Positions 8,928 through 18,306 are shown, counted from the stretch's first letter. The stretch: DNA of 64,000 nt from Fulvivirga sp. M361 (GCF_007097395.1 NZ_VKDC01000019.1:1-64000), one strand, 5' to 3'. Notes: generated by a model from the sequence alone, not told the origin. Translations and numbers: made by a program.

Positions 8928-10094
8928 TCATACTGCCGCCCGGGCTACATTTTTCATTTCTTTACCGGTTCCTGCCCAAGCCTGGTCTACTTCTCCACGA
9001 CTTACACTTAATATTATACCAATGGAAATCCCTGTAAAAAGTAGTGAGGTACCTCCCATACTTATCAGAGGCAAGGGCAAACCGGTAATAGGCCCTAATC
9101 CTACTACCACCCCCATGTTGACCATGGCTTGCAGTACAATCGCAAAACTGAGCCCCGCCGACAGCAAACCGCCAAAAGCCCTTTCACTATTAACCACTCC
9201 CTTCATACCTCTGTAGAGTAGCAGTAAATACAGCATCAATACAATGGTGCCTCCTATTATTCCATACTCTTCAATGATAATGGCATATACAAAATCAGAA
9301 TAAGGGTGTGGAAGAATGTTTCTTTGTTGACTTTGTCCGGGGCCCTTGCCCACCACACCTCCGGTAGCAATGGCTATACGCGCATGTTTGGCTTGAAAAG
9401 GAAGGTCTCTTCCCTGAATAAAGCTTTCTATCCTGTTCTTCGCCGTTTCTCCTCTTACACCAAATTTAATAGCGCCCGCACCGGCTATGGCGCCAACGAA
9501 TACCAGCATCCCCAGGTATTTCAATGGCACACGACCAATGAACATGATGAGCATACAGGTCAGAAATAACAAGATGGCTGATGATAAATTCGTCAGAGCG
9601 ATAAGGCCGCAAATAACTCCGCACCATATCAATATTGGGATCAAGGACTCTTTAAAATCAGCAATGTTTTGCTGGCGTTTAGAGAGCATGCTTGCCAAAC
9701 TGGTGATCAATGCCAAACTAGCCAGGTCAGATGGCTGAAAGGATGCGTTAATCACAGGTATCTGTATCCAACGTGAGGCGTCATTTAAACTTACTCCACT
9801 GGTAAATGTGTAGAGAAGAAGCGGAACACTTACCCAAAGTGCTACCCTGGACAATTTGGAATAGTAGCGATAATCTATTCTATGCGCCAGCCACATGGCA
9901 AAAATACCGATACCAACCAGTAGCGTATGGCGAAGCAAGTAGATTTCGGGATGCTTCATATTCTTAAACGCAAGTGTGCCTGTAGCGCTATACACAACCA
10001 AAATACCAATAAGGGATAACGCCAGCACCACCATCCAGATGACAGGATCACCTTTCAGATTTTCATCCGCCCATATTTTCACCTTCTCCTTCAT
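8928..10094 (-). CDS. ftsW: Lipid II polymerase / cell division protein FtsW
   Basis: A SEDS-family septal peptidoglycan polymerase of 388 residues with about ten predicted membrane helices. Family features include the extracellular loop VSLNDASRWIQIP, the QPSDLASLALI segment, and the C-terminal GPITGLPLPLISMGGTS signature shared by FtsW and RodA. It works with the PBP encoded further upstream (ftsI) at the septum. Its ATG overlaps the murD stop by four bases (ATGA). The location among division genes favours FtsW over RodA. Confidence 0.96.
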   Translation of the reverse strand: MKEKVKIWADENLKGDPVIWMVVLALSLIGILVVYSATGTLAFKNMKHPEIYLLRHTLLVGIGIFAMWLAHRIDYRYYSKLSRVALWVSVPLLLYTFTSGVSLNDASRWIQIPVINASFQPSDLASLALITSLASMLSKRQQNIADFKESLIPILIWCGVICGLIALTNLSSAILLFLTCMLIMFIGRVPLKYLGMLVFVGAIAGAGAIKFGVRGETAKNRIESFIQGRDLPFQAKHARIAIATGGVVGKGPGQSQQRNILPHPYSDFVYAIIIEEYGIIGGTIVLMLYLLLLYRGMKGVVNSERAFGGLLSAGLSFAIVLQAMVNMGVVVGLGPITGLPLPLISMGGTSLLFTGISIGIILSVSRGEVDQAWAGTGKEMKNVARAAV

Positions 10095-11452
10095 GACATC
10101 ACCTGGTTTTCAAATTCTTTTTTCAATTCCCAAACAGCAGCTTTAAACTGCTCTCCCCGATCCTGGTAGTTCTTAAAAAGATCGAAACTGGCGCAGGCCG
10201 GTGACATTAGCACCACGTCATGCGCTGTGGCATATCCCATAGCTGATCGTACTGCATCCTTCATATTGTCTGTTTCTAACAGATTGATGATTTCCGTATG
10301 GAATGCATCACGAAGTTTCTGATTGTCTTTCCCAAGGCAAACAAGTGCCTTTACTTTCTCATTGACCGATTCCATGATCAGATCATACTCATTTCCTTTA
10401 TCAACCCCTCCTGCTATCCATACCAGTTGTTCATCGAAGCTGTCCAAGGCGTAGTGCACCGCGTCCACATTCGTAGCTTTGGAGTCATTGACAAAGTCTA
10501 CCTTATTGATAGAAGTGACATATTCAAGCCTGTGAGGAGCGTTTTCAAAGGTTCTTAAGCCCGCCTTGATCACCTCTTCAGGAATACCACAGAGCAACGC
10601 CGATTTCACAGAGGCCATCATATTAATAGCATTATGTTTGCCACGTAGTGTTGTTTCCGCAAGGAGAATGTTTAGTGTATCAGCCCCCTGATCAAAGACC
10701 ATCTGATCTTTGTCAAGGTAAGCTGATGTTGTATGGTAAAGAGAAATTGAATGAATGTTCGCCTTAAATTCTCTGGATTCCAATTCTTCTCTGATCAGGT
10801 CATTATCCTGATAATAGATAAAATGGTCATCCCTACCCATGCTCTGTACAAGTCTGAATTTTGACTGAACATAGTTGCTTAATTTATAGTCATACCGGTC
10901 CATATGGTCCGGCGTGATATTCAGAAGCACGCCTATGAATGGTTTAAATGTATAGGTCCCATCCAGTTGAAAACTACTGATCTCTACTACATAGTAGTCA
11001 AATTCATCTTCGATAACCTGCTTGGCAAGACTATGTCCTATATTTCCGGCCAGCCCCACCTTACAACCTGCTACCTTAAGTAAGTGATAGGTAAGTAAGG
11101 CAGTGGTGGTCTTCCCATTGGTACCGGTTATGGCGATGATCTTAGCAGAGGTATAATGTGAAGCAAATTCAATTTCGTCTATCACACGGACACCCTGCTG
11201 AATGGCCTTTTGCACAATCGCCACTTTCTCAGATATTCCAGGACTTTTAATGATAAGTTGCGATTCCAGGACCTTACCTTCACTATGCTGTCCTTCTTCG
11301 AAAGGTATATTATGAGCTGTCAGCTCTTGCTTGTACTCATCAGCTATCTCAGAATAGTCAGAAACAAATACATCAAAGCCTTTGGCTTTCGCCAAGAGTG
11401 CCGCTCCTGTGCCGCTTTCGCCTGCACCCAATATGGTTAATCGATTGTTGAT
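10091..11452 (-). CDS. murD: UDP-N-acetylmuramoylalanine--D-glutamate ligase MurD
   Basis: Adds D-glutamate to UDP-MurNAc-L-Ala. The ATP-binding loop [16 protein letters not shown], the NITPDHMDRY segment, the FVNDSKATN substrate loop and the WIAGGVDKGNEY motif are all visible. Start choice is uncertain. A TTG at 11431 leaves only MGAGESG, cutting off the first Rossmann strand. The frame runs upstream as INNRLTILGAGESG without ATG or GTG to a TAA at 11470-11468. An ATC at 11452, with AGGA six bases before it, gives a family-like N-terminus, and I use it here. A small ORF in another frame overlaps this region. Confidence 0.93.
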   Translation of the reverse strand: MNNRLTILGAGESGTGAALLAKAKGFDVFVSDYSEIADEYKQELTAHNIPFEEGQHSEGKVLESQLIIKSPGISEKVAIVQKAIQQGVRVIDEIEFASHYTSAKIIAITGTNGKTTTALLTYHLLKVAGCKVGLAGNIGHSLAKQVIEDEFDYYVVEISSFQLDGTYTFKPFIGVLLNITPDHMDRYDYKLSNYVQSKFRLVQSMGRDDHFIYYQDNDLIREELESREFKANIHSISLYHTTSAYLDKDQMVFDQGADTLNILLAETTLRGKHNAINMMASVKSALLCGIPEEVIKAGLRTFENAPHRLEYVTSINKVDFVNDSKATNVDAVHYALDSFDEQLVWIAGGVDKGNEYDLIMESVNEKVKALVCLGKDNQKLRDAFHTEIINLLETDNMKDAVRSAMGYATAHDVVLMSPACASFDLFKNYQDRGEQFKAAVWELKKEFENQVMS

Positions 11453-11592
11453 TTTAGATCCTGGATTTTATTGGTTGAAAAAATTCTTTTAAAAACATGA
11501 AAAAAGATACCTTCTGAGGTCTTTGCCACACCTCCAATACTTTTCCTTAAAAGCTCAAATAGACTAGTGTATATGTCACATATATTTATCAT
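11437..11592 (-). CDS. Possible small ORF between mraY and murD (51 aa)
   Basis: An ATG frame of 51 codons begins 14 bp after the mraY stop and ends inside the 5' end of murD. The predicted peptide (MINICDIYTSLFELLRKS... ending DLKSTID) is basic and amphipathic in its middle part and has no signal peptide or known motif. It fills almost the whole gap in an otherwise tightly packed cluster, and its position suggests translation coupled to its neighbours. I do not recognise it. It could also be a chance frame in a spacer that sets the level of murD translation. Confidence 0.35.
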   Translation of the reverse strand: MINICDIYTSLFELLRKSIGGVAKTSEGIFFHVFKRIFSTNKIQDLKSTID

Positions 11593-11606
11593 CTATCGAT
11601 GTTTGA

Positions 11607-12815
11607 TCATCTCAGTTTTAATGTTGCTAAACTCAGTATTGCCAAAAGCACTCCCACAATCCAAAAACGGGTCACGATCTTTGATTCATGTAATTCCATT
11701 TTTTGATAATGGTGATGAAGCGGAGCCATCTTAAAAATCCGCCTACCTTCTCCATATTTCTTTTTTGTGTATTTGAAGTATCCTACTTGCAGCATTACCG
11801 ATAAGTTTTCTATCAAAAAAATACCGCATAGCAGAGGGATCATTAATTCTTTCCTTACCACCAACGCCAATACAGCTATGATACCCCCTAACGACAGGCT
11901 ACCTGTATCGCCCATGAAAATCTGGGCAGGATAATTATTATACCATAGAAAGCCGATACATGCACCTACAAAGGCTGTGCAAAAAATAACGACCTCACTG
12001 AGATTCGGAATATGCAAGATATTCAGATATTCACTAAAGTCGACACGGCCTGATAAGTAGGCGAAAATCGCTAATGTAAGTCCTATGATGGCAGAAGTGC
12101 CGGCTGCCAGACCGTCAATGCCATCTGTAATATTGGCTCCGTTAGAGACGGACGTAATGATCAGTACCACCACCAGTACATAAATGATCCATGTAAAGTC
12201 ATGACCAAGGAACGGGAATAGTTTATCATAGTCCAATTCATTGTCCTTCAGGAATGGAACAGTGGTTTTCGTGGATTTAACATCTTCATAAGTAGCTATT
12301 ACCTCTCCGTCTTGTAACACATGCTCTTCACTATATTCCCTGATCACCACATCATCATTGAAGTAAAGTGTAAGCCCTACTACCAGCCCGATTGTGACCT
12401 GGCCTACCACCTTAAACTTACCGGCCAGCCCTTCTTTATTTTTTTTAAAAACTTTAATGTAGTCATCTGTAAACCCTATCAGCCCTAATCCAATGGTAGC
12501 TATGAGCAGCAGGACTACATAAACATTATCCAGTTTAGCGAGCAGTAATACAGGGACCAGTATGCCACTAAGTATCATTAACCCGCCCATAGTAGGCGTA
12601 CCTTTTTTTTCCATTTGGCCCTCCAACCCCAGGTCACGAATGGTTTCTCCCACCTGCTTTCTACGTAAGATATCTATGATCTGCTTTCCTAATGAAATAG
12701 TGATGAATAAGGAAATAACAGCTGCCATACCCGCCCTGAAAGAGATATACTGAAATACCCCTGCACCTATCAGGTTAAATTCTTGCTCTAAATAGTCAAA
12801 CAGATAATAAAGCAT
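11607..12815 (-). CDS. mraY: Phospho-N-acetylmuramoyl-pentapeptide-transferase MraY
   Basis: An integral membrane enzyme that transfers phospho-MurNAc-pentapeptide to undecaprenyl phosphate to make lipid I. Visible family motifs are [28 protein letters not shown] (catalytic Asp pair), [29 protein letters not shown] and the loop [10 protein letters not shown]. It also has the roughly 60-residue insertion around [10 protein letters not shown], a feature I associate with Bacteroidota MraY. I chose the ATG at 12815, four bases after the murE stop, over an upstream TTG at 12830. About ten membrane helices are predicted and length is 402. Confidence 0.96.
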   Translation of the reverse strand: MLYYLFDYLEQEFNLIGAGVFQYISFRAGMAAVISLFITISLGKQIIDILRRKQVGETIRDLGLEGQMEKKGTPTMGGLMILSGILVPVLLLAKLDNVYVVLLLIATIGLGLIGFTDDYIKVFKKNKEGLAGKFKVVGQVTIGLVVGLTLYFNDDVVIREYSEEHVLQDGEVIATYEDVKSTKTTVPFLKDNELDYDKLFPFLGHDFTWIIYVLVVVLIITSVSNGANITDGIDGLAAGTSAIIGLTLAIFAYLSGRVDFSEYLNILHIPNLSEVVIFCTAFVGACIGFLWYNNYPAQIFMGDTGSLSLGGIIAVLALVVRKELMIPLLCGIFLIENLSVMLQVGYFKYTKKKYGEGRRIFKMAPLHHHYQKMELHESKIVTRFWIVGVLLAILSLATLKLR

Positions 12816-12819
12816 GTAT

Positions 12820-14283
12820 TCAGTTGGCAAACAGGTTTAACATTCGTTCTAGTACTTCTTTGTCATCAAAAGGATGACGTACTCCTTTTATTTCCTGGTA
12901 GGTTTCATGGCCCTTACCGGCTACCAGTATGATATCCTTTTTATTGGCCAGTACGCAGGCGGTTTTAATCGCTTCCTCCCTATCGGCCAATACCAGTGTC
13001 TTTTTATAATCAGCAGGACTTACGCCTGTCTGCATTTCTTTAATGATCTCCAACGGATCCTCATCTCTTGGATTATCTGAGGTGAGCACTACTTTATCAC
13101 TCATTTTACAAGCAATAGAAGCCATTAAAGGTCTTTTTGTCTTGTCCCTGCTTCCGCCACAGCCTACCACAGTGATCACTTGCTCATTTCCTGTTCGCAA
13201 TTCCGCTATTGTATTCAACACATTTTTAAGTGCATCAGGTGTATGAGCATAATCCACTATGGCCGTAATATCTGATTCGGAGATAATTTGTTCAAACCTT
13301 CCAGGTGCACCATCCATTAAAGAAAGCTGTGTTAGCAACTCATCAGAATCTTCGCCGAGTAATACTCCGGTGGCATACACTGCCAATAAATTGTAAGCAT
13401 TAAAATCACCGATCAGTTTAAACCATACATTTTTACCGTCTATCTCCATTTCCAGCCCCTGCAGCGTGTTTGCTACAAGTTTGGCTCTGAATTCAGCTAC
13501 ACTTTTCAGCGCATAGGTATTTTTAGATGCTTTCGTATTTTGAAGTATCACTCTGCCGCGCTTATCGTCTACATTGGACAATGCGAAACTCCCTGGCCTC
13601 AGATCATCAAAAAGTCTTTTTTTAGCTTTGATATAGGCATCAAAAGTTTTATGATAATCCAGGTGGTCATGTGAAATATTGGTGAATATGGCTCCTTTAA
13701 AATTCAAACCTGCCACTCGTCCTTGATCGATGGCATGAGAGCTTACTTCCATAAAGCAGAAATCGCAACCTTCCTCTACCATTTCTGCAATGAGTGCATT
13801 CAAACTAATAGCATCAGGTGTAGTATGGGTAGCTTTTATTACTTTGTTGTCAATACGATTATTGACAGTAGACAGAAGCCCTGCTGAGTAACCCATTTGG
13901 CGAAACAGATCAAAAAGCAACGTAGCAACTGTAGTTTTTCCGTTGGTACCGGTAACACCTACCAACTTGAGTTTTGTGCTCGGATTACCATAAAAATTTG
14001 CCGCAATAATGCCTAACGCATGAGCGCTGTTCTTTACGGCAATGTAGGTAACTTCTTTTTTCGTTTCATCAGGAAGACGCTCACAAACAATAGCTTGGGC
14101 ACCTTGCTGGATAGCAGTATAAATGTAATCGTGACCATCCACCTGAGTTCCTTTAACCGCTATGAACAATCCACCTTTTGCCACTTTTCGTGAATCAAAG
14201 GCAATACTTTCCACCTTTCTTTCCATATCCCCTGAAGTGGAAACCAGTGAAACTTTATATAATATGTCTCTTAATATGGCCAT
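12820..14283 (-). CDS. murE: UDP-MurNAc-L-Ala-D-Glu--diamino acid ligase MurE
   Basis: Adds the third residue of the stem peptide. The Mur ligase motifs [16 protein letters not shown] and [13 protein letters not shown] are present, together with [10 protein letters not shown] and [12 protein letters not shown]. The segment [14 protein letters not shown] contains DNPR, the motif that marks meso-diaminopimelate-adding MurE enzymes, so DAP is the likely substrate. Length 487 is usual. The ATG overlaps the ftsI stop by one base (TAATG), consistent with translational coupling. Confidence 0.96.
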   Translation of the reverse strand: MAILRDILYKVSLVSTSGDMERKVESIAFDSRKVAKGGLFIAVKGTQVDGHDYIYTAIQQGAQAIVCERLPDETKKEVTYIAVKNSAHALGIIAANFYGNPSTKLKLVGVTGTNGKTTVATLLFDLFRQMGYSAGLLSTVNNRIDNKVIKATHTTPDAISLNALIAEMVEEGCDFCFMEVSSHAIDQGRVAGLNFKGAIFTNISHDHLDYHKTFDAYIKAKKRLFDDLRPGSFALSNVDDKRGRVILQNTKASKNTYALKSVAEFRAKLVANTLQGLEMEIDGKNVWFKLIGDFNAYNLLAVYATGVLLGEDSDELLTQLSLMDGAPGRFEQIISESDITAIVDYAHTPDALKNVLNTIAELRTGNEQVITVVGCGGSRDKTKRPLMASIACKMSDKVVLTSDNPRDEDPLEIIKEMQTGVSPADYKKTLVLADREEAIKTACVLANKKDIILVAGKGHETYQEIKGVRHPFDDKEVLERMLNLFAN

Positions 14284-16373
14284 TAACTCAACTTGATCAC
14301 TATTTCATCTCCTTTTATTATCCTTCTGCCTACAGGTAAAGATTGTTCTTTCACCCTGCCTACCCCTTCAATCCTGACATTCAGCCCTGCATTTTCCAAC
14401 ACATATATGGCGTCACGCAAGGTCATTCCTTTTACATTTGGAGTGAGGTTATCCTGGATAGTATTTGCCTTCCATTCCACAGCATTGCCGATAACACCGG
14501 TTCGCACCCAGGGCTCTTCAGTGGAAGAATGATTTGAAACGCCGAGTTCGTTGCACAGAAATTTCAAGTCTTCCTGATAACCGGACCTGATGACAGGGAA
14601 TATTTCCGGTAAGGCTGTAAACTCAGCCTCCATGGCAGCATGCATTTCTATGTCCCTGGAATAAATGTTATCAGCAATTTCCTTAAAAACAGGTGCTGCT
14701 ACATTACTACCGTATTGCCTCCAGCCCTTAGGGTTTTTAATAATAATGATGGCACTATACTTCGGATTATCTGCCGGAAAATATCCGGCAAAAGAAGTGT
14801 AGTATTTCCTGGTATACCTCCCATTTTCAAGGATTTGTGCAGTCCCTGTTTTACCTGCTATTTTGTAATGCGCGTTGCTGATATTAGAAGCAGTACCATT
14901 GGTCACCACCCCTTCAAGCAGTATTCTTAGCTTGACCAATGTCGCATCGGAGCATATTCTTTTCCGAAGCACGGGGGCCTCGTATGCTTTAATTACTTTA
15001 TCAGCTTTGCGGATGGATTTTACAAATATCGGTCGGATCATTTTACCTCCGTTAGCCACTGCATTGAACATGGCCAATACCTGCATGGGGGTAAGCTCTA
15101 ACCCATAGCCGTAGGCCATCCATGGCAATGTGATCCCACTCCAATCTTTATCCTGAGGGCGTTTTATCTTTGGGTTGCCCTCTCCTTTGATCTGCAAACC
15201 CAATGGTTGTGACAAACCAATATTATCAATGTAATCTAAAAACCGGTCAGGCCGGTCTCCAAAATGCTGATCTACCAATTTGGCCATGGCGACATTAGAA
15301 GATTTTTCGAACGCTCTTTTGATCGTAATGGTACCATATCCACCTTCATCATGATCACGAACAGTATTATTGTAGAATTTCTGAATGCCATTACCAGTAG
15401 CAATACTGTCGTAAATATTGATATCCGCACCTTCTAATAATGCAATCATTGTGGCGAGTTTGAATGTAGAGCCAGGCTCTATTAACCCACCAACTGCATA
15501 ATTATATCGTTCATAATAGTAACCTTTGTCATTGCGACTCAGGTTAGCGATGGCTTTCACCTCACCTGTAGCCACCTCCATTACCGCAGCTACACCGTAA
15601 TCTGCTTCATGATACTCGAGCGCACGTAAAAGGGCTGTTTCACTAACATCTTGCAGATTAATGTCAATGGTGGTCTCAATGTCATAGCCGTCCTCCGTTT
15701 TCACCTCGTTTCCATCATAAAGGGGTTTCCACCCTCCCCCAGCCATTTTTTCATATAAGGCCTGACCGTCTTTTCCGGCCAGTTCCTCGTTAAAGCTGTA
15801 TTCCAACCCGGCACCACGCTCGTTTTCATTAATAAATCCGATCGTTCTATGACCCAGCTGGGTAAAAGGTCTAAACCTCTTATCTACCCGTTCGAAAATG
15901 ATCCCACCTTTTAAGCGTCCCTCTCTGAATATGGGCCATTCAGACATCACCTTTTTCTGTTGATACCCTACCTGCTTCCTGTTCAAGATCAAATATTGAC
16001 GCTTGGAAGCACGGGCATTCTTGAGTAACTGCTTATATGCTTTGGTTGACCTGTCCCCAAAATATCCCGACAAATAGATGGCTAAAGAATCGACACCTCT
16101 ACTAAATACCTCCTCCGATGACTGTGTAGCATCGAAAGCGACTTTATAAAATGGCAGATCAGTAGCGAGCAAACTGCCATTGTCCGAATAGATATTGCCG
16201 CGAGTAGCCTTTACCGTTCGTGTTTTAAAGCTGATCTGGTCTGCTATTTCCTTCCATTTATCTCCTTCGGAAAATTGAATACGACTGGCTTTATATGCAA
16301 CACCCATAGCAAAGACAGCCACCAAAAGGAAAGCCACTCTGACTCTAAGTAATATGGATTTTTTAATGTTCAC
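14283..16373 (-). CDS. ftsI: Septal penicillin-binding protein (FtsI/SpoVD type) with C-terminal PASTA domain
   Basis: A class B transpeptidase that cross-links septal peptidoglycan. One N-terminal membrane helix (about 8-25) is followed by a dimerisation region and the transpeptidase domain. The active-site SxxK is in GSTFKLA (about residue 300), the second motif is SSN in FEKSSNVAMAK, and KTGTAQ lies near 508. The last 65 or so residues (from NVKGMTLRDAIYVL) form one PASTA repeat, as in SpoVD. Start is GTG at 16373, overlapping ftsL by 11 bp. Length 696. Confidence 0.95.
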   Translation of the reverse strand: MNIKKSILLRVRVAFLLVAVFAMGVAYKASRIQFSEGDKWKEIADQISFKTRTVKATRGNIYSDNGSLLATDLPFYKVAFDATQSSEEVFSRGVDSLAIYLSGYFGDRSTKAYKQLLKNARASKRQYLILNRKQVGYQQKKVMSEWPIFREGRLKGGIIFERVDKRFRPFTQLGHRTIGFINENERGAGLEYSFNEELAGKDGQALYEKMAGGGWKPLYDGNEVKTEDGYDIETTIDINLQDVSETALLRALEYHEADYGVAAVMEVATGEVKAIANLSRNDKGYYYERYNYAVGGLIEPGSTFKLATMIALLEGADINIYDSIATGNGIQKFYNNTVRDHDEGGYGTITIKRAFEKSSNVAMAKLVDQHFGDRPDRFLDYIDNIGLSQPLGLQIKGEGNPKIKRPQDKDWSGITLPWMAYGYGLELTPMQVLAMFNAVANGGKMIRPIFVKSIRKADKVIKAYEAPVLRKRICSDATLVKLRILLEGVVTNGTASNISNAHYKIAGKTGTAQILENGRYTRKYYTSFAGYFPADNPKYSAIIIIKNPKGWRQYGSNVAAPVFKEIADNIYSRDIEMHAAMEAEFTALPEIFPVIRSGYQEDLKFLCNELGVSNHSSTEEPWVRTGVIGNAVEWKANTIQDNLTPNVKGMTLRDAIYVLENAGLNVRIEGVGRVKEQSLPVGRRIIKGDEIVIKLS

Positions 16374-16734
16374 TTGTACTGATTACAATTTTTTCCGGTG
16401 GACGTAAGCTTTCCTTTATTCCCAATGCCCCCACTTTTTTAGCCACTTCTGACTGCTTGCTGGCGTACATATAATCTGCCTTTAGCGTAGTGTAATCCGC
16501 TCTGAGGTCTTCCACCTCCTTTTTAAGCAGGTCTATTTTTCTCACATTCTTATCAGCATAATGACTATTGCCTATGTAAAAAATACCGACTGCCATCATA
16601 AAGAGCACATAAGGCAGGTACTTCAATGGTAAGCCATAAGCGAACACACCTTCCATTTTCAGCAGGCCCTCAAGACGTGAGAAGATACTGCCTCTGGAAA
16701 TGCTTTCTTTTAATTTATATGTGTTTACTGCCAT
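16363..16734 (-). CDS. ftsL: FtsL-like cell division protein
   Basis: A 123-residue bitopic protein: a cytoplasmic N-terminus of about 40 residues, one membrane helix (YLPYVLFMMAVGIFYIG) and a periplasmic coiled coil (VRKIDLLKKEVEDLRADYTTL). This matches the FtsL-like family placed between rsmH and ftsI in Bacteroidota. FtsL forms a complex with FtsQ and FtsB that activates FtsW and FtsI. I chose the ATG at 16734, one base after the rsmH stop, over an upstream in-frame start at 16767 that would overlap rsmH by 32 bp. Confidence 0.85.
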   Translation of the reverse strand: MAVNTYKLKESISRGSIFSRLEGLLKMEGVFAYGLPLKYLPYVLFMMAVGIFYIGNSHYADKNVRKIDLLKKEVEDLRADYTTLKADYMYASKQSEVAKKVGALGIKESLRPPEKIVISTSEH

Positions 16735-16735
16735 C

Positions 16736-17644
16736 TTATATTTTTTCAGCAATTCGGAGTTTAGCACTCCGAGCTCTGTTATTTTCTTTAATTTCTTTTT
16801 CTGAGGCCACCATTGGCTTTCTGCTTATCGCTTTGAAAGATCTATTGATATTTCCGTAGAAATCTTTCTCGACCTCTCCCCTTACCTTTCCTTTAGCAAT
16901 GAAATTCTTAACCAACCTATCTTCCAGGGAGTGATAAGACATTACTACCAACCTACCCCCTGGCTTCAGAACCTCTGACATCTGTTCAAGTGTCTCTTCC
17001 AGTACTTTCAATTCTTCGTTCACCTCTATTCGAATTGCCTGAAACACCTGTGCATAGTACCTATTTTCTTTGGCCCTGGGAGCATATTTTTTCAGTAGTG
17101 CTTTAAGGTCGTCAACCGTTTTAACAGGGTGATTTATTCGCTGGGCTACAATAGCATTTGCCAGTGTTTTAGCATTTCTCACCTCTCCATAGCTCCCCAG
17201 AATATGCTGAAGGTCTTGCTGCGAATAGGTATTTACCACCTCCTCTGCTGTTAACTCCGCTGACTGATCCATCCTCATATCAAGATCAGCATCGAAGCGA
17301 GTGGAGAAGCCCCTGGAAGGTTTATCAATCTGGTGAGATGAGATCCCCAGATCTGCCAATATACCATCCACCTGTCCGACACCATGCATTTTGAGGTACC
17401 GTCTTAAGTGCCTGAAATTTGCCTCAATAAATGTGAAAGAACGTTTGTCTAAGTCTATCGCATTTTGACCAGCATCACTATCCTGGTCAAAAGCATATAA
17501 ATGTCCTGTCTTTAACTTTTTCAGTATTGCTACTGAATGTCCCCCTCCGCCAAATGTCAAATCCACATAAATTCCTTCTCCCTTTATGTCAAGCCCGTCA
17601 ATACACTCTTCCAACATCACAGGCTTGTGGTAGCTATCTGCCAA
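16736..17644 (-). CDS. rsmH: 16S rRNA (cytosine(1402)-N(4))-methyltransferase RsmH
   Basis: Methylates N4 of C1402 in the ribosomal P site using S-adenosylmethionine. The N-terminus HKPVMLEEC and the SAM-binding loop DLTFGGGGHS (about residues 28-37) are characteristic. They are joined by GILADLGISSHQID, RGFSTRFDADLDMRM, FQAIRIEVNEEL and VMSYHSLEDRLVK. The start is TTG at 17644, preceded by AGAGAAGA. Length 302 is normal. It is the second known gene of the dcw cluster, after mraZ and a possible small ORF. Confidence 0.96.
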   Translation of the reverse strand: MADSYHKPVMLEECIDGLDIKGEGIYVDLTFGGGGHSVAILKKLKTGHLYAFDQDSDAGQNAIDLDKRSFTFIEANFRHLRRYLKMHGVGQVDGILADLGISSHQIDKPSRGFSTRFDADLDMRMDQSAELTAEEVVNTYSQQDLQHILGSYGEVRNAKTLANAIVAQRINHPVKTVDDLKALLKKYAPRAKENRYYAQVFQAIRIEVNEELKVLEETLEQMSEVLKPGGRLVVMSYHSLEDRLVKNFIAKGKVRGEVEKDFYGNINRSFKAISRKPMVASEKEIKENNRARSAKLRIAEKI

Positions 17645-17655
17645 TTCTTCTCTAT

Positions 17656-17763
17656 TTAGGCGTTAAGCTTATTCAAAGCGCAATTCATATGTTCCCACAT
17701 CGCCCGGTTCCTTACTCCGTCTGACGTCAATCTCTTCACATCTTTCTTAAAAGCGTATCGCAT
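17656..17763 (-). CDS. Possible small ORF between mraZ and rsmH (35 aa)
   Basis: An ATG frame of 35 codons (MRYAFKKDVKRL... ending NKLNA) starts 13 bp after the mraZ stop and ends 11 bp before the rsmH start. AGAGG lies just before the ATG. The peptide is strongly basic, contains no hydrophobic segment, and resembles nothing I know. It occupies the whole 132-bp gap between two genes that are usually adjacent. A chance frame cannot be excluded at this length. Confidence 0.35.
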   Translation of the reverse strand: MRYAFKKDVKRLTSDGVRNRAMWEHMNCALNKLNA

Positions 17764-17776
17764 ACCTCTATTCCTC

Positions 17777-18220
17777 TTATTCATTCAAATACTTTTGGGC
17801 CAATGCCGAAAATTCATCAGGATCTCCTATAGAGTACTTTTTATACTCTTCAGGGTTCCAGATCTCTATCTTATTCCCCATACCCACGACTACCGCATTT
17901 TTTTCCAACCCAGCGTGCTGCATCATCAACTTAGGAATAAGAAACCTGCCTGTACCGTCTAGCTCCACCACCGAACTCCCACTAAAAAACTGCCTTTGGA
18001 TCTTCCTGTATTCAGCGTTGAATTCATTCAGTCCTGCAATTTTAGAATAGAGTTTTTTGTACTCTACCATAGGGTACAAAATCAAACAAGGCTCAAAACC
18101 TTTGCGTATTACCAATTCACTACCAGAAGATTCCGGCAGAGTTCCTTTGATTTTTGCCGGCAAAACAAGCCTGCCTTTGGCATCAATCTTACATTCGAAC
18201 TCACTGGTGAAAAAAGTCAT
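17777..18220 (-). CDS. mraZ: Transcriptional regulator MraZ
   Basis: A 147-residue protein with two tandem SpoVT/AbrB-like MraZ domains: FTSEFECKIDAKGRLVLPAK (about residues 4-23) and, in the second half, VVELDGTGRFLIPKLMM. In other bacteria MraZ forms a ring-shaped oligomer that binds repeated boxes upstream of its own gene and controls the dcw promoter. I use the ATG at 18220; a TTG two codons upstream gives no better match. Three box repeats with 10-bp spacing lie at 18280-18306, suggesting autoregulation. Confidence 0.95.
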   Translation of the reverse strand: MTFFTSEFECKIDAKGRLVLPAKIKGTLPESSGSELVIRKGFEPCLILYPMVEYKKLYSKIAGLNEFNAEYRKIQRQFFSGSSVVELDGTGRFLIPKLMMQHAGLEKNAVVVGMGNKIEIWNPEEYKKYSIGDPDEFSALAQKYLNE

Positions 18221-18249
18221 ACTCAAGGGTATAGTCTTATTCTAATAAA

Positions 18250-18257
18250 CAAACATA
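18250..18257 (-). promoter_or_regulatory. Bacteroidota-type -7 promoter element for mraZ/dcw
   Basis: The minus strand reads TATGTTTG, matching the TAnnTTTG element recognised by the primary sigma factor of Bacteroidota. It is 30 bp from the mraZ ATG, which predicts a 5' leader of roughly 20 bases. No clear TTTG element is seen at -33; the MraZ-type boxes start near that position instead. Confidence 0.6.
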
Positions 18258-18279
18258 TGAAAAATATTGACATATTTCA

Positions 18280-18306
18280 CCACTTCATACCACTTTACAC
18301 CACTTT
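18280..18306 (-). promoter_or_regulatory. MraZ-type operator, three boxes at 10-bp spacing
   Basis: On the minus strand AAAGTGG, AAAGTGG and GAAGTGG occur at 18306-18300, 18296-18290 and 18286-18280, exactly one helical turn apart. This resembles the MraZ binding sites known from other bacteria (repeats with 10-bp period; AAAGTG-type boxes in Mollicutes, TGGG-type in E. coli). The boxes lie immediately upstream of the mraZ -7 element. Confidence 0.75.
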
